A DNA stretch of 14,946 bases, taken from positions 1 to 14,946 of the forward strand of contig RKCM01000167.1 of the NCBI GenBank assembly GCA_014858325.1. The letters run 5' to 3'. The translations under genes were made by a program, and so were the position numbers. This DNA is from Oscillospiraceae bacterium (lineage in GTDB: Bacteria; Bacillota; Clostridia; Oscillospirales; Ruminococcaceae). Below are positions 1 through 6,497 of the stretch, in pieces. Numbering within the stretch: the stretch's first letter is position 1; every line of letters begins with the position of its first letter. The notes beneath the pieces were generated by a model, which saw only the letters and a program-made list of their open reading frames with translations, did no database searches and was not told the DNA's origin.

Positions 1-1
1 G

Positions 2-724
2 CTGGGCGGCGCAGGGGCGGCGGCCGCGTCCTCGCTGGCCCTGCTGGCTCCATTGGCCCCGTGGCCGCTGGCACTGCTTTACAAGGGCTCCACCGGGGCG
101 CTCTGCGTCCTTGCGGCCTACGGCTGGCCGGGGGCACGGGGCTTTGCCAAACTGCTGGCGTGGTTCTGGCTGCTGAACCTCCTCTTAACGGGCGCCGTGC
201 TTTTGCCCGGGGCAGGTGCACAGGCCAACAATCTGAGCGTTTACCTTCCCCTCTCGCCGGGGGTCCTGCTGGTCTGTGCGGGCGCGGTATCCGGGGCAGT
301 CCGGCTCATTCTGCACGCATTGGGCGGGCAGAGCGCCCCCTGCTTTGATGCAGTGCTGGAATTGGACGGGGCGGTTTTGCATCTCCGGGCCTTTCACGAC
401 ACGGGTTTTCTGGCGCAGGAGCCTCTTTCCGGGCGGGCGGTGGTGCTGGTGCGGTATCCGGCGGTGAAGGCCGCTCTGCCGCCGATGCTGTGCACCTATC
501 TGGAGGCGGCGCTTTCGGGTGCAGGCGCGCTGCCGCAGCCGGAATGGGGCGTGCGTTTTGTCCCCTGCGACACCGTGGCGGGGCACTGCCTGCTGCCTGC
601 GGTGCCCGCAACGGCTTTGCGCTGGCGGGAAAACGGCCGCTCCCAGACCCAACGGGGGCTTTATGCGGCCTTTTGTGATACGCCGCCCCCGCCCAACGGG
701 TGGGAGATGCTGATCGGGTTTTAG
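2..724 (+). CDS. spoIIGA: SpoIIGA-like sigma-E processing protease, 3' part
   Basis: This is a membrane aspartic protease that removes the pro-sequence of sigma-E in the mother cell after a signal from the forespore. The frame is open from the first bases, so the N-terminus lies outside the window; about 240 residues are visible, against roughly 300 for the family. The visible N-terminal part is hydrophobic (membrane segments, Ala/Leu-rich). A soluble domain follows with the catalytic motif D-T-G at 398-406, in the context HDTGFLAQEPLSGRAVV. The usual family motif is D-[ST]-G-N-x-L-x-D-P, so here N is replaced by F and D by E. A later stretch, VRFVPCDTVAGHCLLP, fits the second conserved strand of the family. 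It ends 9 nt before sigE, whose ribosome binding site overlaps its stop codon, which is the classic spoIIG operon order. Identity rests on the DTG motif plus this context. Confidence 0.88.
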   Translation: MGGAGAAAASSLALLAPLAPWPLALLYKGSTGALCVLAAYGWPGARGFAKLLAWFWLLNLLLTGAVLLPGAGAQANNLSVYLPLSPGVLLVCAGAVSGAVRLILHALGGQSAPCFDAVLELDGAVLHLRAFHDTGFLAQEPLSGRAVVLVRYPAVKAALPPMLCTYLEAALSGAGALPQPEWGVRFVPCDTVAGHCLLPAVPATALRWRENGRSQTQRGLYAAFCDTPPPPNGWEMLIGF

Positions 725-728
725 GAGG
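723..728 (+). promoter_or_regulatory. sigE ribosome binding site
   Basis: AGGAGG lies 5 nt before the sigE ATG and overlaps the TAG stop of spoIIGA. This suggests translational coupling of the protease and its substrate. Confidence 0.85.
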
Positions 729-733
729 TTTTT

Positions 734-1438
734 ATGCTGCGACAGATCCAAACGTTTTTGCTGCGCCTGTGGCGGGCGCTGGCCTGCCCGGGCGGGGTAC
801 ATTACATTGCGGGGGCACCCAGCCTGCCGCCGCCGCTGACGCCGGAAGAGGAAAAACAGCTGCTGGCCCAAATGCAGGCGGGCGATGCGACCGCCCGGGA
901 CGCCCTCATCACCCACAACCTGCGACTGGTGGTCTACCTGGCCAAAAAATACGAGAGCAGCGGCGTGCCCAGCGAGGACATGATCTCCATCGGCACCATC
1001 GGGCTCATCAAGGCCGTGAACACCTTCACGCCGGAGCGGAACATCAAGCTGGCCACCTACGCCAGCCGGTGCATCGGCAACGAGATCCTGATGTACCTGC
1101 GCAAGAGCTCCAACCGGCGGCAGGAGGCCAGCATCGATGAGCCTCTGAACATCGACGGCGACGGCAACGAGCTGCTGCTCTCGGACGTTTTGAGCAGCGA
1201 CGAAAACCAGGTGGGGCAGCGGCTGGAGCAGGACGCCGAGCGGGCCACCCTGCGGCGCTCGGTGGAGCGGCTGACGCCCCGGGAGCGGCAGATCATGGAG
1301 CTGCGGTTTGGTCTGGTGGACGGCGTAGAGCGCACCCAGAAGGAAGCCGCCGACGCCATCGGCATCAGCCAGAGCTATATCTCCCGGCTGGAAAAGCGGA
1401 TCATCCGCGATCTGCGCAAGCAGCTGGAAGAGACGTGA
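734..1438 (+). CDS. sigE: RNA polymerase sporulation sigma factor sigma-E
   Basis: Early mother-cell sigma factor, made as an inactive membrane-associated precursor. The 234-residue product has an amphipathic basic pro-sequence (residues 1 to about 24, MLRQIQTFLLRLWRAL...) followed by VHYIAG, which aligns with the processing region of Bacillus sigma-E. Region 2 contains NLRLVVYLAKKYE, the core-binding segment DMISIGTIGLIKAVNTF, and KLATYASRCIGNEILMYLR for -10 recognition and melting. Region 4 contains LTPRERQIMELRFGLVDG and the helix-turn-helix TQKEAADAIGISQSYISRLEKR. No frameshift or missing segment is visible. The start ATG has an excellent AGGAGG at 723-728, 5 nt upstream. It is the second gene of the spoIIG operon. 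Confidence 0.97.
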   Translation: MLRQIQTFLLRLWRALACPGGVHYIAGAPSLPPPLTPEEEKQLLAQMQAGDATARDALITHNLRLVVYLAKKYESSGVPSEDMISIGTIGLIKAVNTFTPERNIKLATYASRCIGNEILMYLRKSSNRRQEASIDEPLNIDGDGNELLLSDVLSSDENQVGQRLEQDAERATLRRSVERLTPRERQIMELRFGLVDGVERTQKEAADAIGISQSYISRLEKRIIRDLRKQLEET

Positions 1439-1453
1439 TGCGGCTCAGTTCTT

Positions 1454-1499
1454 AGCTCCCTCTTTGGGGGAGCTGGCGCGTCAGCGCCTGAGAGGGCGA
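1454..1499 (-). repeat. Intergenic hairpin repeat, copy A
   Basis: This GC-rich element holds several stems: AGCTCCC (1454-1460) with GGGAGCT (1468-1474), GGCGC (1475-1479) with GCGCC (1484-1488), and an alternative closing stem CCCTCT (1458-1463) with AGAGGG (1491-1496). Read on the minus strand it has the same plan as the two copies at 12684-12795: a CTCC-like end, a short hairpin, then a (C)nTC-AAA-GA(G)n hairpin. It sits between sigE and sigG and could also attenuate read-through, but no T-run follows the stems. Such hairpin repeats are common in this bacterial group (from memory). Confidence 0.6.
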
Positions 1500-1518
1500 G
1501 GCTGCTAAAAATTTCTTC

Positions 1519-1548
1519 GCATTCTTTTCTCCCCTGCTGCCCATACTC
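1519..1548 (+). promoter_or_regulatory. Candidate sigma-G/sigma-F-type promoter of sigG
   Basis: GCATT at 1519-1523 and CATACTC at 1542-1548 are 18 nt apart. This resembles the sigma-G consensus (GMATR, 17-18 nt, CATNHTA) with one mismatch in each element; sigma-F recognises overlapping sites. The -10 is 35 nt before the start codon. In Bacillus the sigG gene is transcribed by sigma-F and sigma-G, so the assignment fits the family, but it is a sequence match only. Confidence 0.45.
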
Positions 1549-1582
1549 CCGGTGAAGTTCAAACGACCGGGAGGGAACGGGG

Positions 1583-2350
1583 ATGTACAACAAAGTGGAG
1601 CTCTGCGGTGTGAACACGGCGGAGCTGCCGGTGCTGAGCGAGCAGGAAAAGCACCGGCTGCTTACCCGGGCGCGGGCCGGAGACGCCGCCGCCCGCCAGA
1701 GCATGATCGAGGGCAACCTGCGGCTGGTGCTCAGTGTGGTGCAGCGGTTCGCCCAGCGGGGCGAGAACCTCGACGACCTGTTTCAGGTGGGCTGCATCGG
1801 GCTCATCAAGGCCATCGACAACTTTGACCCTGCCCAGAAGGTGCGGTTTTCCACCTACGGCGTGCCCATGATCATCGGGGAGATCCGGCGGTTTCTGCGG
1901 GACAACAACGCCCTGCGGGTGAGCCGCAGCCTGCGTGACACCGCCTACCGCGCCATGCAGGCCCGGGAACAGCTGGAAAAAGAGCTGGGGCGGGAGCCCA
2001 CGGTGGAGCAGATCGCGCAGAAGGCCGGGATACCGCGCCGGGAGGTGGCGGCGGCGCTGGAATCCGTGGTGGAGCCCATCAGCCTCGAAGAGCCCCTTTA
2101 CACCGACGGCGGCGATGCCATGTACGTCATCGATCAGGTGCGGGACACCGACGGTGAGGACAGCTGGATCAGCGGGCTGGAGTTCCGGCAGACGGTGGCC
2201 GCGCTGACGCCCCGGGAGAAGAAGATCATGGAGCTGCGGTACCTGCAGGGCAAGACCCAGATGGAGGTGGCCCGGGAGATCGGCATCAGCCAGGCCCAGG
2301 TCAGCCGACTGGAAAAGGCGGCGCTAGGGCAGTTCCACATCCAGCGGTGA
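1583..2350 (+). CDS. sigG: RNA polymerase sporulation sigma factor sigma-G
   Basis: Late forespore sigma factor. The 255-residue product starts MYNKVELCGVNTAELPVL, the N-terminus typical of sigma-G (Bacillus: NKVEICGVDTSKLPVL). Region 2 is seen in NLRLVLSVVQRFAQRGENLDDLFQVGCIGLIKAIDNFD and VRFSTYGVPMIIGEIRRFLRDNN. Region 3 contains VSRSLRDTAYRAMQAREQL. Region 4 contains LTPREKKIMELRYLQGKTQMEVAREIGISQAQVSRLEK with the helix-turn-helix. Length is normal for the family and the frame is intact. GGGAGGG a few bases upstream supports the ATG at 1583. The spoIIGA-sigE-sigG order is widely conserved in endospore-forming Firmicutes. It ends in a terminator shared with convergent spoIIID. Confidence 0.97.
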   Translation: MYNKVELCGVNTAELPVLSEQEKHRLLTRARAGDAAARQSMIEGNLRLVLSVVQRFAQRGENLDDLFQVGCIGLIKAIDNFDPAQKVRFSTYGVPMIIGEIRRFLRDNNALRVSRSLRDTAYRAMQAREQLEKELGREPTVEQIAQKAGIPRREVAAALESVVEPISLEEPLYTDGGDAMYVIDQVRDTDGEDSWISGLEFRQTVAALTPREKKIMELRYLQGKTQMEVAREIGISQAQVSRLEKAALGQFHIQR

Positions 2351-2365
2351 CAAAGCAAGCGTCAA

Positions 2366-2412
2366 AAGCGGCGTGCAGGGCCTTTTCAGGGGCTTCTGCA
2401 CGCCGCTTGTTT
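2366..2412. terminator. Bidirectional terminator between sigG and spoIIID
   Basis: A perfect 13-bp stem, AAGCGGCGTGCAG (2366-2378) with its complement at 2396-2408, is followed on the plus strand by GTTTCTT. On the minus strand the stem runs into TTTTGAC. The two genes converge here, so it can end both transcripts. Confidence 0.85.
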
Positions 2413-2413
2413 C

Positions 2414-2665
2414 TTATAATAGGTGTCTATACTTTTTCCGGGTGGCCGCACCGCCCCGCAGGTGGCGCTCGGCCTTGTTCCGGGCCAGCACCGCCTGCAC
2501 CTGCGCAAACAGCCCCGGGCTGACGGAACGCAGCCGGGTGGAAACGTCCTTGTGGACGGTGGATTTGCTGCACCCAAAGGCCTGCGCCGCCGCCCGTACC
2601 GTGGCCCCATGGGCCGCAATGTATTCTCCCAGCCGCACCGCACGCTGCTCTGGATCTCCTTTCAT
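2414..2665 (-). CDS. spoIIID: Stage III sporulation transcription factor SpoIIID
   Basis: Small DNA-binding regulator of mother-cell genes in the sigma-E to sigma-K switch. The 83-residue product matches the family end to end. It has an N-terminal helical part (EQRAVRLGEYIAAHGATVRAAAQAFG) leading into the very characteristic helix-turn-helix CSKSTVHKDVSTRL, and the C-terminal basic signature RHLRGGAATRKKYRHLL (Bacillus: IRHLRGGEATKLKYK). The ATG at 2665 is preceded by GGGAGGGA on the minus strand. The gene faces sigG tail to tail and shares a bidirectional terminator. In Bacillus spoIIID lies elsewhere in the genome, so this neighbourhood differs. A sigma-E-like promoter lies just upstream, as expected for this gene. 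Confidence 0.95.
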   Translation of the reverse strand: MKGDPEQRAVRLGEYIAAHGATVRAAAQAFGCSKSTVHKDVSTRLRSVSPGLFAQVQAVLARNKAERHLRGGAATRKKYRHLL

Positions 2666-2698
2666 ACGCCGTCCCTCCCGCGCCGTTCTCCTTACCAG

Positions 2699-2727
2699 AA
2701 TCTATGCGCCGGCCGGGGCCGATATGC
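2699..2727 (-). promoter_or_regulatory. Candidate sigma-E promoter of spoIIID
   Basis: On the minus strand GCATATC (2727-2721) and CATAGATT (2706-2699) are separated by 14 nt. The known sigma-E consensus is about KMATATT-N14-CATACAHT, so each element has one mismatch. Transcription would start about 27 nt before the spoIIID ATG. spoIIID is a classic sigma-E target in Bacillus. Confidence 0.6.
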
Positions 2728-2738
2728 CGCCCGGGGGC

Positions 2739-2768
2739 TTGACTTTTGGCCGCGGCCGGGACTATACT
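2739..2768 (+). promoter_or_regulatory. Housekeeping promoter of the thiT transcript
   Basis: TTGACT (2739-2744), an 18-nt spacer and TATACT (2763-2768) form a strong vegetative promoter. Transcription should begin about 2775, just before the TPP aptamer. Confidence 0.8.
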
Positions 2769-2782
2769 GTGTGCGGACATGA

Positions 2783-2866
2783 AAACAGGGGCGCCGAAAG
2801 GCTGAGATCTGCCGTTTGCAGAGTACCCTAAAACCTGATCCGGGTAATGCCGGCGTAGGGAGTTGA
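2783..2866 (+). ncRNA. TPP riboswitch (THI element) aptamer
   Basis: The conserved landmarks appear in order: AGGGGCGCC, a short GCC-GAAA-GGC hairpin, CTGAGA, ACCC, ACCTGATCCGGGTAATGCC, GGCG and TAGGGAG. These are the THI-box sequences that bind thiamine pyrophosphate. The aptamer lies between a vegetative promoter and a terminator in front of thiT, so TPP should lower thiT expression by early termination. Residues 2789-2795 can instead pair with 2872-2878, the left arm of the terminator, giving a plausible antiterminator. Confidence 0.95.
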
Positions 2867-2871
2867 GCCCG

Positions 2872-2910
2872 GGCGCCTGCTTTCATACAAAGTGGGTGCC
2901 TTTTGTTTTT
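2872..2910 (+). terminator. Riboswitch-controlled terminator of thiT
   Basis: A 12-bp stem with three G-T wobbles (2872-2883 with 2889-2900) has the loop CATAC and is followed by TTTTGTTTTT. It is the expression platform of the TPP riboswitch and lies 31 nt before the thiT start codon. Confidence 0.85.
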
Positions 2911-2941
2911 GTGTACTACTATCAAGAGAAGAGGAATCTTC

Positions 2942-3514
2942 ATGTCAAACTCTTATTCCAAGACCCGCATTCTGGTGGAATGCGCCCTGATGATCGCCAT
3001 TGGCACGGTGCTGTCCAACATCAAGATCTTCACCATGCCCAACGGCGGCTCTGTCACCCTGCTGAGCATGCTGCCCTTTGTGCTGGTCTCCTTCCGCCAC
3101 GGCGTCAAGTGGGGCCTGTTCACCGGCCTTGTCAACGGCTGCCTGCAGATGCTGCTGGGCTTCTGGGCTCCCCCGACGCCCACCTTCCTGTATTTTCTGG
3201 GCGAGGTGCTGCTGGACTACCTGGTGGCCTTTATGGCGCTGGGCACTGCCGAGCTGTTTGCCCGTCCCTTCAAGAACCGTATGGTCGGCGTGGCCGTGGG
3301 CACTGCCGTTGCAGGCTTCCTGCGGTTTCTGTGCAGCTTTCTCTCCGGCGTGCTGGTCTGGGGCAACCTCAGCGACGGCCTGAGCGCCTGGACCTACAGC
3401 CTGGGGTATAACGCCAGCTATATGCTGCCCGAGACCCTCCTCACCGTCGTCGGTGCGGTGCTGCTCATCCGGGTGGCTCCCCAGATCTTCGACCGCCAGT
3501 ACACAAAGGCCTAA
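2942..3514 (+). CDS. thiT: Thiamine ECF-transporter substrate-binding subunit ThiT
   Basis: Integral membrane S-component that binds thiamine and works with a shared energy-coupling factor module (not in this window). The 190-residue product has about six membrane segments and family landmarks: ECALMIAIGTVLSNI at the N-terminus, SFRHGVKWGLFTGLVNGCLQMLLG in the middle, then EVLLDYLVAFMALG, and a C-terminal LVWG...YNASYMLPETLL. The ATG at 2942 was chosen because it follows an AGAGG-type site and begins MSNSYSKTRILVECALM; an upstream in-frame TTG at 2903 lies in the terminator T-run and is unlikely. The TPP riboswitch upstream strongly supports the thiamine assignment. No clear terminator follows the gene. 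Confidence 0.93.
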   Translation: MSNSYSKTRILVECALMIAIGTVLSNIKIFTMPNGGSVTLLSMLPFVLVSFRHGVKWGLFTGLVNGCLQMLLGFWAPPTPTFLYFLGEVLLDYLVAFMALGTAELFARPFKNRMVGVAVGTAVAGFLRFLCSFLSGVLVWGNLSDGLSAWTYSLGYNASYMLPETLLTVVGAVLLIRVAPQIFDRQYTKA

Positions 3515-3545
3515 AGCGCCCCGCAAAATTATTTTGAAAAAACAG

Positions 3546-3596
3546 TTGACAAATCCCCCTCGGGCTGATATAATCACTAACGTCGTCAGGGACGAC
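3546..3596 (+). promoter_or_regulatory. Consensus promoter of tRNA-Ala with leader hairpin
   Basis: TTGACA (3546-3551), 17 nt, TATAAT (3569-3574) is a perfect vegetative promoter, as expected for a stable RNA. A small leader hairpin, GTCGTC-AGG-GACGAC, follows at 3582-3596 before the tRNA. Confidence 0.92.
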
Positions 3597-3617
3597 AGCC
3601 CACAAGACCCGATTCAT

Positions 3618-3693
<76 letters not shown>

Positions 3694-3694
3694 A

Positions 3695-3732
3695 AAAAGC
3701 ACTGCACGAGGTTCGTGCGGTGCTTTTCTTTT
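3695..3732 (+). terminator. Terminator of tRNA-Ala
   Basis: An 11-bp stem with one G-T pair (3699-3709 with 3713-3723) and loop GGT is flanked by A-rich sequence upstream and followed by TTTTCTTTT. Confidence 0.9.
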
Positions 3733-3745
3733 GCCCGGGGGCGGT

Positions 3746-3777
3746 TTTTACGGCTGCCGGAGCAGGCAGCCGTAAAA
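3746..3777. repeat. 13-bp inverted repeat after the tRNA terminator
   Basis: TTTTACGGCTGCC (3746-3758) and its exact complement (3765-3777) flank a 6-nt loop. Only ATTT follows, so it is a weak backup terminator at best. No gene overlaps it. Confidence 0.6.
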
Positions 3778-3836
3778 TTTCGGTCGTTCTTTGTTACCAA
3801 ACTGAGATTTTTTTCACAGTTTTTTCAAAAATTAAT

Positions 3837-3868
3837 GGTTTCTTAAAAAATGTCCTCTTGAAGAAACC
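3837..3868. repeat. Inverted repeat over a promoter (operator-like)
   Basis: GGTTTCTT (3837-3844) and AAGAAACC (3861-3868) form a perfect 8-bp inverted repeat. The right half covers the end of the -35 element and the start of the spacer of the promoter at 3858-3886. It could be a regulator-binding site or a chance A/T-rich repeat. Confidence 0.35.
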
Positions 3869-3886
3869 GTCATATTGTGTTATACT
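3858..3886 (+). promoter_or_regulatory. Extended -10 promoter in the leader region
   Basis: TTGAAG (3858-3863), 17 nt, then TATACT (3881-3886) preceded by TGT, an extended -10. It would start a transcript near 3893. That transcript first runs through a strongly folded region and could continue into the transporter gene. Confidence 0.65.
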
Positions 3887-3891
3887 ACACC

Positions 3892-4101
3892 CAAGCTTTA
3901 GGAGATTTGCAACGACCTCCCAAAGCGGCAACATGATCAAAGGGTAGGCGCTCCCTTCTTTTTGATAAGCAGCTTGGCCTCTGCTTTGCCCGGTTTCTGC
4001 ATCAGGGCAGGGCAAAGCAGAGGGCTCTGCGGCTGCTTTTTGAGCGGCCTTTCGCCTTTGTTCCTTTGTCAAAACCAGCATCCTTTCGAAAAAGCTCTTG
4101 C
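3892..4101 (+). ncRNA. Candidate structured RNA or attenuator upstream of the exporter
   Basis: This stretch has no convincing gene but can fold into one long rod of nested stems: 3921-3925 with 4056-4060, 3939-3943 with 4048-4052, 3949-3953 with 4042-4046, 3967-3973 with 4032-4038, and a perfect 14-bp stem 3978-3991 with 4010-4023 capped by an 18-nt loop. A competing hairpin, AAAGCAG (4014-4020) with CTGCTTT (4033-4039), ends in a short T-run and would be exclusive of the long stem. It lies directly after an extended -10 promoter. I recognise no Rfam family. It may be a free-standing small RNA or a leader that regulates the exporter. Confidence 0.4.
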
Positions 4102-4126
4102 GAAAGTTGGAAGAGCATGGTAGAAT
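4098..4126 (+). promoter_or_regulatory. Probable promoter of the exporter gene
   Basis: TTGCGA (4098-4103), 17 nt, TAGAAT (4121-4126) with an extended -10 TGG. Transcription would start about 38 nt before the exporter ATG. An inverted repeat, GCTCTT (4094-4099) with AAGAGC (4111-4116), overlaps the -35 and spacer and could be an operator. Confidence 0.6.
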
Positions 4127-4170
4127 AGGACTGTTGTTTTGAAATAGAGTCCAGATAAAAGGAAGCATCT

Positions 4171-6492
4171 ATGCGTTATACCTACGTCCGGCAGCATGAC
4201 ACGACCGACTGTGCCGCTGCCAGCCTCGCAATGGTGTGCCTCCATTACAAAAAAGAGATCACCATCACCCGCTTGCGCGACATGATGGGCACTGACCTGA
4301 AAGGCACAAACCTGACTGGTCTGCAGAAAGCCGCCAACGAGCTGGGATTTGACACAGCGGCGGTGCGCGTAGACCGCGAAAACTTTTTAAGCGACTTCAC
4401 ACTTCCCTGCATCGCGCAGGTCATTACGGACCAGGGTCTGGCCCACTTCGTGGTCATCTTCAAAAAGACGACCATCAAGGACGACAACGCCCGCCGCAAG
4501 CACATCCGCGAGCAGGAAAAGCTCAAAGCAGACGAGACCAAAAAGTACAAGTGCAAGGATTACGTCGTCATCGGCGACCCGGCCAACGAACTGAAAAAGA
4601 TCTCTCTCGATGAGTTCTACAAAAACTTCACGGGCGTGATGCTGCTGATGAACCCCACCTCGGAGTTCAAAGGCGGCAAAGAAAAACAGGGCAGCATGTT
4701 CAAGCGATATGTCAACCTGCTGTGGCCCCAGAAGAAACTCTTTATTTACGCTATTGCCAGCTCCGTCATCCTGACGATTTTGGGCATCGCATCCTCGATG
4801 TTCAACAAGATCCTGATGGATGAGATCCTACCATACGGATTAAGGAGCTTACTCATTTCGATGATCCTGGTGTTCAGCATCGTGAGCATCACGAGCACAC
4901 TGATCGGCACCGTCCGTCAGTGGATCCTGATCCACCTGTCCATCAAGATCGACATTCCTTTGATGCTGGGATACTTCGGGCATGTCTACAAGCTGCCCAT
5001 GAAGTTCTTTGCAACTCGCAAGACCGGCGAGATCACCACGCGTTATTCGGACGCTTCCACCATCAAATCCGTCTTCACCAGCATTGCGCTGAGTGTCGTC
5101 ATGGATATCGTGATGGCGGTGGCAACGGGCATCGTCCTGTTCCGCATGAACGCAACACTGTTCTCCATCTCCGTCTTCACCCTTCTGCTGAGTCTGCTGC
5201 TTGTCATCATTTATAAGCAGCCCTACAAGCGGATCAACGAAGAGACGATGCAGCAGTCGGCCGTCCTCAACAGCCAGATGATCGAGAGCCTCCGCGGCAT
5301 CGAGACCGTCAAGTGCAATGCCAATGAGGACCGCGAGCTGGAGGCCTTGGAGCGCGAGTACATCAAGAGCCTGAAGATCAGCATCCGTTCGAGCAAGATC
5401 AGCACGGGACAGTCTCTGTTCTCTGCTTTGATCTCTACCATTCTGGGCATGGTCACCTCTTATGTGGGCATCATGCAGGTTTTGAATGGCAATATGACGC
5501 TGGGCAGCTACATGGCGTTCAGCACCCTATCCGGCTACTTCACCTCCCCTGTCAGCGACCTGATTTCGATGCAGATGTCGATCCAGGAAGCGCAGATCTC
5601 GATGAAGCGTCTGACGGAGATCATGGACTATGAATCCGAGCAGAAAGACGACCACGAGTACACCGAGATGGAGCAGATCGACGGCGACATTGAGTTCAAG
5701 GATGTCACCTTCCGCTATGGCAGTCGTTCCCCTGCTTTGAACCACGTCTCCTTCACCATCCCGAAGGGCAAGAAGGTGGCTCTGGTGGGCCAGAGCGGCA
5801 GCGGCAAATCCACCATCACCAAGCTCCTGCTCAAGTATTACGAGCCGGAAAGCGGTGAGATCGACGTCAACGGCGTCAATCTGGATGAGTACAGCAATCA
5901 ATCGGTCCGCCGTGCCATCGCTTATGTGCCGCAGAACGTGGAGCTGTTCAGCAAGACCCTCTACGACAACATCCGCATCTCGAAACCCGATGCAACGCTG
6001 GACGAGGTCAAGGCTGCTGCCAAAAAGGCAGACGCCCACGAATTTATCCGCAAACTCCCGCTGCAATACAACACCTATCTGGAGGAAGCCGGCAACGGTC
6101 TTTCGGGCGGTGAAAAGCAGCGCATTGCCATGGCTCGTGCCTTTTTGAAGGATGCGAACCTGTATATCCTTGACGAAGCAACGAGCAGCCTCGATTTTGG
6201 TACCGAAAATACCATCTTCGATATGATCTACAATCAGCTGGCTGACCGCTCGATGCTGATCGTGGCCCACCGTCTCTCCACCGTCCGCGATTGTGACCTG
6301 ATCCTGGTCATGGACCACGGCGAGATCGTAGAGCGCGGCACCCACGACGAGCTGCTGGCAAAGCAGGGCAAGTATTACGAGCTCTGGAACCTGCAGCAGG
6401 GCATCTTCCGCCGCAAGAAGGAAGCGCCCGCCCCGGCTCCTACCGCTGTCACCGAAGAAGACGACGACGGCGATGAGGCCATGACTTATTAA
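4171..6492 (+). CDS. Peptidase-containing ABC exporter (C39 domain, PCAT)
   Basis: One polypeptide that cuts a double-glycine leader and exports the cargo across the cytoplasmic membrane. The 773 residues show an N-terminal C39 cysteine peptidase (residues about 1-150) with Cys14 in DTTDCAAASL, His92 in LAHFVVI and Asp136 in VVIGDPA. Six membrane segments follow between about 185 and 465. The C-terminal ATPase has Walker A GQSGSGKST (540-548, Lys546), Q-loop YVPQN, signature LSGGEKQR (644-651), Walker B LYILDE (664-669) and switch His700. Two features are unusual: a charged Lys/Glu-rich insertion (about 99-129) between the catalytic His and Asp, and a Pro/Ala then Asp/Glu-rich tail. The ATG follows an AAAGGAAG site. 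The next gene encodes a protein with a matching leader, so it is the likely cargo. A bacteriocin or peptide exporter of the same family is the alternative description. Confidence 0.95.
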   Translation: MRYTYVRQHDTTDCAAASLAMVCLHYKKEITITRLRDMMGTDLKGTNLTGLQKAANELGFDTAAVRVDRENFLSDFTLPCIAQVITDQGLAHFVVIFKKTTIKDDNARRKHIREQEKLKADETKKYKCKDYVVIGDPANELKKISLDEFYKNFTGVMLLMNPTSEFKGGKEKQGSMFKRYVNLLWPQKKLFIYAIASSVILTILGIASSMFNKILMDEILPYGLRSLLISMILVFSIVSITSTLIGTVRQWILIHLSIKIDIPLMLGYFGHVYKLPMKFFATRKTGEITTRYSDASTIKSVFTSIALSVVMDIVMAVATGIVLFRMNATLFSISVFTLLLSLLLVIIYKQPYKRINEETMQQSAVLNSQMIESLRGIETVKCNANEDRELEALEREYIKSLKISIRSSKISTGQSLFSALISTILGMVTSYVGIMQVLNGNMTLGSYMAFSTLSGYFTSPVSDLISMQMSIQEAQISMKRLTEIMDYESEQKDDHEYTEMEQIDGDIEFKDVTFRYGSRSPALNHVSFTIPKGKKVALVGQSGSGKSTITKLLLKYYEPESGEIDVNGVNLDEYSNQSVRRAIAYVPQNVELFSKTLYDNIRISKPDATLDEVKAAAKKADAHEFIRKLPLQYNTYLEEAGNGLSGGEKQRIAMARAFLKDANLYILDEATSSLDFGTENTIFDMIYNQLADRSMLIVAHRLSTVRDCDLILVMDHGEIVERGTHDELLAKQGKYYELWNLQQGIFRRKKEAPAPAPTAVTEEDDDGDEAMTY

Positions 6493-6497
6493 GTTGC

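Noticed and set aside
3932..3946. A four-codon frame (MIKG) in the leader upstream of the exporter
   Set aside because: There is no ribosome binding site at a usable distance, and it lies within the nested-stem RNA. It is too short to support as a leader peptide.
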